From WJKP01 sp964531215 (lineage in GTDB: Bacteria; Patescibacteriota; Patescibacteriia; CAIXNZ01): a stretch of DNA of 10,923 nucleotides. The position numbers and the translations under genes are program-made. The stretch is taken from assembly GCA_964531215.1 (NCBI GenBank), contig CAZHFK010000035.1, positions 1-10,923 on the forward strand, read 5' to 3'. Positions 1 to 7,556 of the stretch are shown here, piece by piece. Position 1 is the first letter of the stretch, and every line of letters begins with the position of its first letter. The notes beneath the pieces were generated by a model, which did not search any database, was not told the origin of the DNA, and was given only the letters and a program-made list of their open reading frames with translations.

Positions 1-2
1 TA

Positions 3-2273
3 TCAATGTTAAACACTAAGTCCCGGGTTAAAAATTTACTGGATTCTTTTGATATTTCACATGAACAAGTTTTGAAAATTTTAAAAGAATTGAGAGGTTC
101 CGCCCGAGTAACCGATCCAGAACCAGAATCAAAATTTCAGGTTTTGGAGAAATATGCTTTAAATTTGACTGAACAGGCCAGACAGGAAAAATTAGATCCG
201 GTGATTGGCCGAGATGATGAGATTCGCCGTGTTATGCAGGTTTTATCACGCCGAACCAAAAACAATCCGGTTTTAATTGGTGAAGCCGGAGTTGGTAAAA
301 CAGCTATAGTTGAAGGTTTGGCTCAACGTATTGTGGCCGGTGATGTGCCCGAAACTTTAAAAAATAAAGAAGTAATAGCTTTAGATATGGGTTCCCTATT
401 GGCCGGAACCAAGTTTCGAGGTGAGTTTGAAGATCGTTTAAAAGCGGTTTTAAAAGAAGTTGAAAATTCTAACGGCCAGATTATTTTATTTATTGATGAA
501 TTGCATACCGTAGTTGGCGCCGGCGCTATTGAAGGTTCAATGGATGCTTCCAATATGCTTAAACCTGCTTTAGCACGCGGTAAATTGCATGCGATTGGTG
601 CGACAACTTTAAAAGAATATCAAAAATATATTGAAAAAGATCCGGCTTTGGAAAGACGTTTTCAGCCGGTTATGGTCTTGGAGCCAAGCACTGAAGATAC
701 CGTTGCTATTTTAAGGGGTATTAAAGAAAAATACGAGGTTCATCATGGCGTCAGAATCACTGATTCAGCGATTTTGGCAGCAGCTGAATTATCACAAAGA
801 TATATTACTGACAGGTTTTTACCTGATAAGGCGGTTGATTTAATTGACGAAGCCACCTCTTCCCTGCGCATGGAAATTGATTCAATGCCAGAAGAATTGG
901 ATAAAATTAAACGTAAAATTAAACAATTGGAAATTGAAAAAGCAGCTTTAAGTAAAGAAACAGAAAAAGAATCAAAAGAGCATTTGAAATCATTAAATAA
1001 AGAACTAAACGATTTACAAGAACGAGCCAAACAGCTTGAATTACATTGGAAAAATGAAAAAGAAATTATTACGCAAATTCGTGAAGCCAAAAAACAAATT
1101 GATTCATTAAAACAAGAAGCTGATATTTTGGAAAGAAAAGCTGAATTGGAAAAAGTCGCTGAAATTCGTTACGGACAAATTCCAGAAATTGAAAAAAAGA
1201 TAAAAACTTTGGAAAAAAAATTAGCCAATATTCAAAAAGATCAAAAGATTTTAAAAGAAGAAGTTACAGAAGAAGATATTGCGGCTGTTGTTTCCCGTTG
1301 GACTGGGATCCCTGTGTCCAAAATGCTGGAAACCGAATCGGAAAAATTAGTCAAAGCTGAAGAAGAATTAAAAAAACGCGTAGTTGGCCAGGATGAAGCG
1401 ATTCAATCAATTGCCAATGCTTTACGTCGTTCCAGAGCCGGTGTAGCCGAAGAGGATAGACCGATTGGCTCTTTTATTTTTCTCGGGCCGACTGGTGTCG
1501 GTAAAACAGAATTAGCCAAAGCTTTGGCTGAATTTATGTTTAATGATGAATCTGCCATGATTCGGGTTGATATGTCCGAGTATATGGAAAAACATTCCGT
1601 GTCCAAATTTATTGGTTCCCCTCCTGGTTATGTTGGTTATGAAGAAGGCGGCCAATTAACCGAACAAGTACGTCGCCGGCCTTATTCCGTGGTACTTTTT
1701 GACGAGATAGAAAAAGCTCATCCGCAAGTTTTTAATATTTTATTGCAATTATTGGATGACGGTCATTTGACTGACGCTAAAGGCCGTTCGGTTAATTTTA
1801 AAAACACGATTATTATTATGACTTCTAATTTAGGTAATCAGTTATTAAAAGAAGTGGCCTTGGGTTTTGAAGATAAAACCGGTTCGAAAACCAATGTTGA
1901 TGAAGCTGAAATAAAGGATAATGTTTATGAAGCTTTAAAAAATCATTTTAAACCTGAATTTTTGAATCGTTTGGATGAAATTATTATTTTCCATCCTTTA
2001 TCCAAGAAAGATATTACTAAAATAATTGATTTACAGTTAAATTTAGTTAAAGAACGTTTGGCTGAAAAGAAAATAAAACTTAATTTTACCAAAGAATTGG
2101 AGAAATATTTAGCGGAAAAAGGTTTTGATCCGCAATTTGGGGCTCGTCCCTTAAAACGTGTTATTCAAAATCAAATACTTGATGATTTGGCATTGCAAAT
2201 TATTGAAGGTAAGATTAAAGAAGGTCAGAAAGTTAAAGTAGATGTAGCTAAAAATAAAGTAGTTTTCAAATAA
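3..2273 (+). CDS. clpB: ATP-dependent disaggregase ClpB (5'-truncated by window edge)
   Basis: Cytoplasmic AAA+ chaperone that threads and resolubilises aggregated proteins with DnaK. The reading frame is open through the window's first bases. The protein seen here begins in the linker after the Clp_N domain, so the Met at base 6 is internal and the N-terminal domain lies off-window. Counting from that Met: Walker A1 GEAGVGKT at 92-99 (Ala where Pro is usual), Walker B1 LFIDE at 161-165, and an arginine pair at 217-218. A long charged coiled-coil middle domain spans about 295-415. It is the M-domain that separates ClpB from ClpA, although ClpC also has a shorter one. Then come Walker A2 GPTGVGKT at 494-501, Walker B2 LFDE at 564-567, FLNR at 652-655 and sensor-2 GARPLKR at 712-718. 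Both ATPase modules appear intact. No ClpP-docking IGF-type loop was noticed, which fits ClpB rather than ClpA/ClpX. A terminator follows immediately, so the gene ends its transcript. Confidence 0.96.
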   Translation, partial: SMLNTKSRVKNLLDSFDISHEQVLKILKELRGSARVTDPEPESKFQVLEKYALNLTEQARQEKLDPVIGRDDEIRRVMQVLSRRTKNNPVLIGEAGVGKTAIVEGLAQRIVAGDVPETLKNKEVIALDMGSLLAGTKFRGEFEDRLKAVLKEVENSNGQIILFIDELHTVVGAGAIEGSMDASNMLKPALARGKLHAIGATTLKEYQKYIEKDPALERRFQPVMVLEPSTEDTVAILRGIKEKYEVHHGVRITDSAILAAAELSQRYITDRFLPDKAVDLIDEATSSLRMEIDSMPEELDKIKRKIKQLEIEKAALSKETEKESKEHLKSLNKELNDLQERAKQLELHWKNEKEIITQIREAKKQIDSLKQEADILERKAELEKVAEIRYGQIPEIEKKIKTLEKKLANIQKDQKILKEEVTEEDIAAVVSRWTGIPVSKMLETESEKLVKAEEELKKRVVGQDEAIQSIANALRRSRAGVAEEDRPIGSFIFLGPTGVGKTELAKALAEFMFNDESAMIRVDMSEYMEKHSVSKFIGSPPGYVGYEEGGQLTEQVRRRPYSVVLFDEIEKAHPQVFNILLQLLDDGHLTDAKGRSVNFKNTIIIMTSNLGNQLLKEVALGFEDKTGSKTNVDEAEIKDNVYEALKNHFKPEFLNRLDEIIIFHPLSKKDITKIIDLQLNLVKERLAEKKIKLNFTKELEKYLAEKGFDPQFGARPLKRVIQNQILDDLALQIIEGKIKEGQKVKVDVAKNKVVFK

Positions 2274-2282
2274 GATTAAACT

Positions 2283-2324
2283 AAAAAAAGAATAGTAGGT
2301 TTTTAAACTTGCTGTTCTTTTTTT
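2283..2324 (+). terminator. Rho-independent terminator of clpB
   Basis: About 18 bp of near-continuous pairing (A-run arm with T-run arm, several G-U pairs) around a short TTTTAA loop, 3' arm ending in a T tract at 2318-2324. It begins 9 bases after the clpB stop codon. Confidence 0.7.
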
Positions 2325-2332
2325 AAAAAAAT

Positions 2333-2361
2333 AAAAAACCGCCACTGGTTTAGAGTGGCGG
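2333..2361 (-). terminator. Strong rho-independent terminator on the - strand
   Basis: Read on the - strand, CCGCCACT (2361-2354) pairs perfectly with AGTGGCGG (2346-2339) around a 7-nt loop, followed at once by six T (2338-2333). On the + strand no T tract follows, so the orientation is clear. No - strand protein gene lies upstream of it, so it must end a non-coding transcript. Confidence 0.85.
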
Positions 2362-2692
2362 GTAATTTACGTCGGCGACCAGGTGGCAGCTAAGTTTTTT
2401 GTATTATTATACTTGTCGCTGCCATATAATTGACTCGCACTGGTCGCCAGGCGGCCTGATCAATCGATCAAGCGGTTTTTCAGCCCTTTGTTAAGCGATT
2501 TTACCTTTTCGTTGCGCATCTCGCGCCATATCGCAAATCATTAGGCTGTGTTTTGGTGGGTGCCAGAAAAGATCCTTGAGGACCACTTTCGCGATCATTC
2601 CTACTGGGAAAAGCCGCTTCCCTTTCGACCATCCCGCAGTTTGTCGCCTAATAAGATCTGACAAGGAAATCTTTCTGCTACATGCACCTTGA
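2333..2692 (-). ncRNA. Candidate structured non-coding RNA, ~360 nt, family not recognised
   Basis: This stretch has no open frame of useful length on either strand, is clearly richer in G+C than its surroundings, and is bounded on the - strand by a TATAAT box (2704-2699) and a strong terminator (2361-2333). Pairings seen on the - strand: ATTAGGC 2652-2646 with GCCTAAT 2546-2540; GGGAA 2622-2618 with TTCCC 2610-2606; a GAAA tetraloop hairpin at 2596-2581; an 8-bp hairpin with GATT loop at 2473-2454; and a 9-bp perfect long-range helix, 2448-2440 with 2382-2374. That last helix encloses a 7-bp helix (2424-2418 with 2390-2384) and a further 4 bp inside it. I compared it from memory with tmRNA, RNase P RNA, SRP RNA, 6S RNA and group I/II introns. 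I did not find their signature sequences: no T-arm or tag frame with the usual ending, no RNase P P4 consensus, no SRP GGAA-tetraloop core. Length and independent transcription suit a housekeeping-sized RNA. Function unknown. Confidence 0.6.
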
Positions 2693-2698
2693 AATATA

Positions 2699-2704
2699 AT
2701 TATA
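2699..2704 (-). promoter_or_regulatory. -10 box of the candidate ncRNA
   Basis: Perfect TATAAT on the - strand, predicting a start near 2692. The -35 position at standard spacing would fall at about 2727-2722, inside a palindrome, and reads only ATTTTT, so the -35 element is weak. Confidence 0.5.
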
Positions 2705-2720
2705 GTTTATCATATATTAT

Positions 2721-2740
2721 TAAAAATATCAATATTTTTA
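2721..2740. repeat. 20-bp palindrome between two divergent promoters
   Basis: Perfect 9-bp arms TAAAAATAT and ATATTTTTA separated by CA. It covers the expected -35 of the - strand ncRNA and sits just upstream of the + strand -35 at 2744. It could be an operator, but it is pure A/T outside the centre, so chance is a real alternative. Confidence 0.3.
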
Positions 2741-2743
2741 TAT

Positions 2744-2772
2744 TTGTATTATGATTTCATTTGTGATAAAAT
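2744..2772 (+). promoter_or_regulatory. Promoter of the secreted repeat-protein gene
   Basis: TTGTAT (2744-2749), 17-bp spacer, then TAAAAT (2767-2772) preceded by TGa, an extended -10. The predicted start, about 2779, is one base before the ATG at 2780, so the mRNA would be essentially leaderless. This supports choosing the ATG over the in-frame TTG at 2744, which lies inside the promoter. Confidence 0.55.
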
Positions 2773-2779
2773 TGCTTAT

Positions 2780-4192
2780 ATGAAAAAATTCAAATTAATT
2801 TTAGCATTAATATTTTTAATCGTAAGCTGTTTGCCTATTTTTAATTCACGGGAAGTAGTCGCTTCGGAATTTTATGCCAATGATATTATTTCTAATTCTG
2901 ACATGCAGGATTATGAATCAATGAGTTTAGAAAGTATTATTGAATTTTTAAATTCACATAATGGTGTTTTGAAAAATTATCGCACTAAAGATTATTTTGG
3001 CGCAGAAAGAAGCGCGGCAGAAATTATTTATAATGCGGCTCAGACTTATAAAATTAGCCCCAAATGGATTTTGGCGACTTTGCAAAAGGAACAGAGCTTG
3101 ATTACCAATCCGTCTCCTTCCCAATATAATTTGGATTGGGCTATGGGCTATGCAGTCTGTGATTCTTGTTCGGTTGATGATCCTCAAGTTCTGTTGTTTA
3201 AAGGATTTGGCACTCAGGTTGACAGAGCGACTTGGCGGGTGCGTTATTATTATGAAAATCCGGAGAAATTCAATTTTCGGGTCGGTAAATTAAGCTTGGT
3301 TGATAATCGTGATGTTTTGCCTTATAACCAGGCAACAGCCAATTTATATAATTATACGCCGCATATTCACGGAAATTATAATTTTTGGCTTATTTGGAAT
3401 CGTTGGTTTTCTAAAATTTATCCTGACGGTACTTTGGTAAAAAAAGAGGGGGATACCGGAGTTTGGTTGATTGAAGATGGTAAAAGACGACCGTTTTGGT
3501 CAAAAGCCGCTTTGATCAGTCGATATGATGACTCAAAAGTAATTGAGATTTCACGAAATAATTTATTAAGATATGAAGTCGGTTATCCTATTAAATACCC
3601 TAATTATTCGCTTTTAAGTTCTCCTAAAGGCAAGATTTATTTGACTGTTAATAATGAAAAAAAACAAATTGAATCGCCAGAAGTTTTTCGAATGATTGGT
3701 TTTAATCCGGAAGAAGTTATTGAAGTTAGCGAAGAAGAATTGGTTTATTATCAGGAAGGCAGAAAAATAACTTTAAACAGTTTGTATCCACAAGGAGCTT
3801 TATTACAGGATAATAAATCCGGCGGGGTTTATTATGTTGAGGATGGAATTAAATATCCGATTTGGGATAAAGAAATTATGCTGGTGAATTATCCTGATTA
3901 TAAATTAACACCGGTTAGTTCAGAGGAGTTAAATGAGTATGTTACGGCGGCTACAGGTGTTAGATTTAGAGACGGTAGCTTGATTAAACTGCATGATGAT
4001 TCTAAAGTTTATGTTATTTCTAATGGCCAGAGACGCTGGATAGCCAATGAAATAACTTTTAATCAGTTGGGCTATAAATGGTCTGATGTTATTGTAGTTA
4101 GTGAAAAAGTTGCTTCTTTACATTCATTAGGGCAGCAATTGGATTTGGATTTTTCGACTGATAGTCAAATGGCGACTAAGTTAAATAATTAA
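2780..4192 (+). CDS. Exported lytic-transglycosylase-like protein with four C-terminal repeats
   Basis: A 470-residue envelope or secreted protein. Residues 1-20 form a signal sequence (MKK, then a hydrophobic run). IVSC at 14-17 fits a lipobox, with signal-peptidase-I cleavage near residue 29 as the alternative. Residues about 35-210 resemble a lysozyme/GH23-like fold: the segment WILATLQKEQSLI carries a likely catalytic Glu104, as in the E-S signature of soluble lytic transglycosylases. A CxxC pair sits at 127/130. Then come four tandem units of about 58 residues starting near 215, 273, 336 and 397. Each has the pattern Y/F-x-DGxLv, VYxIedGxrRpi, a predicted helix, then a VIEVSxxEL-like strand and a short glycine turn. 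The best-matching segments are VWLIEDGKRRPFW, VYYVEDGIKYPIW and VYVISNGQRRWIA. The repeats may bind cell wall or polysaccharide; that is inference. No Shine-Dalgarno is seen. The next gene starts 26 nt downstream and is probably co-transcribed. Family name not known to me; the enzymatic call is moderate. Confidence 0.8.
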   Translation: MKKFKLILALIFLIVSCLPIFNSREVVASEFYANDIISNSDMQDYESMSLESIIEFLNSHNGVLKNYRTKDYFGAERSAAEIIYNAAQTYKISPKWILATLQKEQSLITNPSPSQYNLDWAMGYAVCDSCSVDDPQVLLFKGFGTQVDRATWRVRYYYENPEKFNFRVGKLSLVDNRDVLPYNQATANLYNYTPHIHGNYNFWLIWNRWFSKIYPDGTLVKKEGDTGVWLIEDGKRRPFWSKAALISRYDDSKVIEISRNNLLRYEVGYPIKYPNYSLLSSPKGKIYLTVNNEKKQIESPEVFRMIGFNPEEVIEVSEEELVYYQEGRKITLNSLYPQGALLQDNKSGGVYYVEDGIKYPIWDKEIMLVNYPDYKLTPVSSEELNEYVTAATGVRFRDGSLIKLHDDSKVYVISNGQRRWIANEITFNQLGYKWSDVIVVSEKVASLHSLGQQLDLDFSTDSQMATKLNN

Positions 4193-4218
4193 TAACTAAT
4201 AGTTTTTAGTTTTATATT

Positions 4219-5007
4219 ATGCTTGTTTTTTCAGCAATTTGTCCTCATCCCCCTATTATTATCCCCACAATTGGTAAGGAAAATTTAGAACAGGTTGAAA
4301 ATACAGTTTCAGCGATGAAAGAATTGGAAAAAGAATTATATGCCAGCCAACCGGATGTTATTTTAATTATTTCTCCTCATAGCGATATTATTCCTGAAGC
4401 TTTTTCTATTAATTTAAATACCGAATACTCGGCTGATTTTGAAAATTTTGGTGATTGGCAGACTCAAATGAAATTTGCCAATAGTTCGGAATTAGTAGCT
4501 CAAATTAGATCAGCAACTGAAAATCAGTTGCCTTTAATCTTGATCAGTAACCAAAAACTTGATCATGGTGCAGCTGTGCCTTTGTATTATTTGACTAAAC
4601 ATTTAAAAAATATTTCCATTGTGCCGATCAATTATTCTTTTTTGGATTATGAAAAACATTGGCAATTTGGTGAATTATTAAATCAAGTCATTACTAAAAC
4701 TGATTTGCGAATCGCAGTGATTGCTTCCGGAGATTTATCCCATTGTTTGATTAAAGGTGCGCCAGCTCCTTACTCGCCTAAAGGCAAAGAATTTGATCAA
4801 GAGTTAATCGCTTTAATTAATAAGCAAAATTATAAAGCGGCTTTAAAGCTTGACCAAGATTTAATTGAAGGTGCGGCTGAATGCGGTTTTCGTTCTTTTT
4901 TGATTTTAATGGGGATTATTTCAGATTATAAACATGAAACTGAAATCATATCTTATGAAGCGCCATTTGGCGTTGGTTATTTGGTAGCTAATTTTAAATT
5001 AAAATAG
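4219..5007 (+). CDS. LigB/MEMO-type protein, AmmeMemoRadiSam component B-like
   Basis: A 262-residue cytoplasmic protein of the class III extradiol-dioxygenase (LigB) fold, the superfamily that includes MEMO. The start has a CPHPPII motif with His10, then ISPHSD with His54, KLDHGAAVPL with His116, SGDLSH with His175, and AAECGFRS with Glu221. LigB binds Fe(II) through two His near the N-terminus and a Glu near the C-terminus, with a separate catalytic His. His10, His54, Glu221 and His175 match that plan, so a metal site looks possible. This differs from MEMO, where the site is altered. The substrate is unknown. The gene lies directly before an AMMECR1-domain gene; in some clostridia the two domains are fused in one protein, which supports a shared role. 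The radical-SAM partner is absent from the window. There is no Shine-Dalgarno, and 26 nt separate it from the gene before. Confidence 0.88.
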   Translation: MLVFSAICPHPPIIIPTIGKENLEQVENTVSAMKELEKELYASQPDVILIISPHSDIIPEAFSINLNTEYSADFENFGDWQTQMKFANSSELVAQIRSATENQLPLILISNQKLDHGAAVPLYYLTKHLKNISIVPINYSFLDYEKHWQFGELLNQVITKTDLRIAVIASGDLSHCLIKGAPAPYSPKGKEFDQELIALINKQNYKAALKLDQDLIEGAAECGFRSFLILMGIISDYKHETEIISYEAPFGVGYLVANFKLK

Positions 5008-5066
5008 AAAATATCTCTGAAATTTTATATTGCAAATAGGGACTATTTTTTAATTTATTAAATTTA

Positions 5067-5075
5067 TGTTATATT
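5067..5075 (+). promoter_or_regulatory. Extended -10 promoter of the AMMECR1 gene
   Basis: TGt directly followed by TATATT (5070-5075). The -10 box ends 7 nt before the ATG at 5083, placing the predicted start at about 5082. No good -35 is visible, as is common with extended -10 promoters. Confidence 0.5.
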
Positions 5076-5082
5076 TTAATAT

Positions 5083-5613
5083 ATGAATGCTTACATTAAA
5101 TTAGCCAAACAAACAATTAAACAATATTTGCAAACCGGTGAAATTATTAATGTGCCTGAGGATACCCCTAAAGAATTAGTAGAAAAAAGAGCCGGAGTTT
5201 TTATTTGTTTTAAAAATAAAGGCCAATTAAGGGGTTGTATTGGCACTTTTTTACCGACTCGTTTAAATTTAGCCCAGGAAATCATTCAAAATACTATTTC
5301 AGCAGCGACTGAAGATAATCGTTTCTCACCGATTGAGGCAAATGAATTAGATCAATTAAAGATTACAATTGATGTTTTATCCGAGCCGGAAAAAATAGCG
5401 GATGAGGATATTAATCAATTAGATCCGCAAAAATTCGGTGTGATGGTTAAATCCGAAGATGGATTTAAAACGGGTTTATTGTTACCAGATTTAAAAGATG
5501 TTAAGACTGTTGCCGAACAAATTTCAATTGCCTGTCAAAAAGCCGGAATTGATCCTTATGAAGATGATTTTTCGGTTTACAAATTTACAGTAGAAAGACA
5601 TGAAGAAAAATAA
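5083..5613 (+). CDS. AMMECR1-domain protein, AmmeMemoRadiSam component A
   Basis: A 176-residue protein, essentially a single AMMECR1 domain. The hallmark LRGCIG lies at 49-54, AATEDNRFSPI at 74-84, the ITIDVLSEPE strand at 94-103 and a GLLLPDL segment at 131-137 (many members have LLPQ here). The family is widespread in bacteria, archaea and animals. Its biochemical function is unsettled, though it co-occurs with MEMO-like and radical-SAM proteins in prokaryotes. Here it follows the LigB/MEMO-like gene after a 75-nt gap that holds its own promoter. Its last 14 bases overlap the start of the PriA-like gene, so translation of the two is probably coupled. Start chosen at the ATG placed 7 nt after the -10 box; no Shine-Dalgarno. 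Confidence 0.93.
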   Translation: MNAYIKLAKQTIKQYLQTGEIINVPEDTPKELVEKRAGVFICFKNKGQLRGCIGTFLPTRLNLAQEIIQNTISAATEDNRFSPIEANELDQLKITIDVLSEPEKIADEDINQLDPQKFGVMVKSEDGFKTGLLLPDLKDVKTVAEQISIACQKAGIDPYEDDFSVYKFTVERHEEK

Positions 5614-7510
5614 AATAGCCCAAATAGTGCCAGTTACCCGTTTAAAACGTGATTTGAGCTTTTTTGATTATATTGTGCCTGATGATTTAATTAACCGTTT
5701 AAAACGAGGCCAATTAGTTGAAATCCCCTTTCGCAATAAACAAGCCAAGGGGATTGTTTTTGATTTAGTTAAAGATTCGGCTTTTAAAAAATCGAATTTA
5801 AAAAGTATTGATAAGATAGTTGATCCATTGCCCTTTTTAAATAATTGCCAGTTAAAATTGATAAAATTTTTGGCTGACTATTATTTTGTTTCAATGGCTG
5901 TTTTGGCTAAAATGATTATTCCGGAAATACCAAAACGAAAAAGAAAAAGTTCAGCCAGATTTTTAGCTGATATTGATTTTTCAACAAAATCGTCTTTGAA
6001 TAAAAATATTGTGCAGTATTTAAAACCAATAAAACCAGTATTTTTGAGATATTTTGATTTTGTCAATAAAATTAAAGTTTATTTGGGCTTGATTGATAAA
6101 CTGGTTGCAAAAAATAAACAAGTCATAATTATTGTTCCGCAAATTTCAGATATAAAAAATATTTATAAATATTTTTTGGAATATAAAGATCAGACTTCAA
6201 TATTTTTAAATGATTTGCCTAAAAATAAATATTGGCAAGAATGGTTAAAAATCAAAAAAGGCGAAGCCAAAATTATAATCGGTACGCGTAGCGCTATTTT
6301 TGCGCCGTTCAAAAATTTAGGCGCAATTATTATTGATCAGGAAGAAAGTGCCAATCATAAGCAAGAAGAACCTAATCCGCGTTATAATGCTAAAAAAGTT
6401 GCTTTAAAAATTAAAGAATTAATTAATTGTAAATTATTTTTTGTTTCAGCAACCCCGTCTTTAAATAGTTTGTATAATATTCAGAAAAAAAACTGGCAAT
6501 ATTTTGAAATAGATAATTTACAGTCAAAACCCGAAATTACAATAATAGACAGACAGGAAGAATTTAGAAAAGGAAATTATTCAATTTTTAGCGAAGAACT
6601 TTTGAATAAAATCGAATATAGTTTAAAACGTGCTAAAAAAATATTTTTATTTTTAAACCGGAAAGGTCTGGCTACTTTGGCCAGTTGTCAGGATTGTGGT
6701 GAGGTTGCTATTTGTCCGCATTGTAATTTACCTTTAACTTTACATGTCAATAAGAAATTACTTTGTCATCATTGCGGTTTTTTGCAGGATTTGTTTTTAT
6801 TTTGCCCTAAATGCCAAGGATCTAATATTAAGTTAACCGGTACTGGTACGGAAAAGGTTGAAATAGAAATAAGAAAAAAATTTCCCTTGGCCAGAGTTTT
6901 GCGACTTGATTTGGAAACCCCACTTAATGATAAATTATTAGATGATTATGATATTGTTATCGGGACTCGTTATGCTTTTGATCAGATTGATTGGCAGTTA
7001 ATTAATTTGATCGGTGTTATAAATGCCGATACTTTATTTTATTTGCCTGATTTTAGAGCTATGGAAAAAACTTTTAATCTTTTGTTCAAATTGGCTATTT
7101 TTTTATCTGATAATCAAAAGCAGTTATTAATCCAAACAATGACCCCTGATAATTATGTTTTTAAAGCGATTAAAAAATTAGATTATAAAAATTTTTATAT
7201 TAATGAACTTAAAGAACGTCAAAATTTTAATTACCCGCCAATTAGTAAATTAATTCGTTTGATTTATCAAAACATTGAATTTAATGCCGGCCAAAAAGAA
7301 GTAGGGCAAATTTATCATGATTTAATAGATAAAATCGATAATAAAAAAATAAGTATTTCTTCTCCCCTGCCAGCTTATACTCAGCAAGTACGTGGTCGCT
7401 GGCGTTGGCAAATAATAATAAAGATATTGGATCAAGATATGAATTTAGGATTTTTAAATAATTTGCCGGAAAATATTATTATTGATGTTGATCCCGGCAA
7501 TTTACTTTAA
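5600..7510 (+). CDS. priA: PriA-like primosomal protein N' with degenerate helicase motifs
   Basis: A 636-residue homologue of the replication-restart helicase PriA, shorter than the usual ~730. The N-terminal DNA-binding part (1-110) and a wing-like stretch are recognisable. The region aligning with Walker A (GVTGSGKTEVYL in E. coli) reads YFDFVNKIKVYL at 151-162: the GxGKT core is gone. The DEEH box is DQEE at 246-249. SATPSL (283-288), the FLNRKG motif (351-356) and the GTGTE motif (414-418) remain. Eight cysteines in four CxxC pairs (363/366, 372/375, 389/392, 402/405) keep the two zinc sites. The motif VI region, QVAGRAGR in E. coli, is KLAIFLSDNQ here (about 497-506), lacking the arginines. 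ATP-driven unwinding is therefore unlikely; a structural or DnaB/DNA-binding role is more plausible. Actinobacterial PriA is a known parallel with a lost ATP site. The frame is intact and other motifs are conserved, so this is not simple decay. Confidence 0.9.
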   Translation: MKKNKIAQIVPVTRLKRDLSFFDYIVPDDLINRLKRGQLVEIPFRNKQAKGIVFDLVKDSAFKKSNLKSIDKIVDPLPFLNNCQLKLIKFLADYYFVSMAVLAKMIIPEIPKRKRKSSARFLADIDFSTKSSLNKNIVQYLKPIKPVFLRYFDFVNKIKVYLGLIDKLVAKNKQVIIIVPQISDIKNIYKYFLEYKDQTSIFLNDLPKNKYWQEWLKIKKGEAKIIIGTRSAIFAPFKNLGAIIIDQEESANHKQEEPNPRYNAKKVALKIKELINCKLFFVSATPSLNSLYNIQKKNWQYFEIDNLQSKPEITIIDRQEEFRKGNYSIFSEELLNKIEYSLKRAKKIFLFLNRKGLATLASCQDCGEVAICPHCNLPLTLHVNKKLLCHHCGFLQDLFLFCPKCQGSNIKLTGTGTEKVEIEIRKKFPLARVLRLDLETPLNDKLLDDYDIVIGTRYAFDQIDWQLINLIGVINADTLFYLPDFRAMEKTFNLLFKLAIFLSDNQKQLLIQTMTPDNYVFKAIKKLDYKNFYINELKERQNFNYPPISKLIRLIYQNIEFNAGQKEVGQIYHDLIDKIDNKKISISSPLPAYTQQVRGRWRWQIIIKILDQDMNLGFLNNLPENIIIDVDPGNLL

Positions 7511-7541
7511 ATAAAAAGTCCTGCGCTAAATTGCGCAGGAC
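7511..7541 (-). terminator. Rho-independent terminator of the NYN gene
   Basis: A perfect 9-bp stem, GTCCTGCGC with GCGCAGGAC (7518-7526 and 7533-7541), with a 6-nt loop. On the - strand it is followed by TTTTTATTT. On the + strand no T tract follows, so its use for priA is doubtful. Confidence 0.85.
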
Positions 7542-7556
7542 AGTGAATTTCTTGGC

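Noticed and set aside
323..1606. Three - strand frames within clpB
   Set aside because: Antisense shadows of a strongly conserved gene; no motifs or signals.
2333..2692. tmRNA or RNase P RNA
   Set aside because: Length is right, but the tRNA-like ends and T-arm of tmRNA and the conserved RNase P core sequences were not found. The short frame ending in GCTTAA near 2495 (- strand) lacks the usual tag ending.
2744..2779. In-frame TTG start 12 codons upstream of the secreted repeat-protein gene
   Set aside because: It lies inside the -35/-10 promoter, and the ATG at 2780 begins a proper signal peptide (MKKFKLILALIFL).
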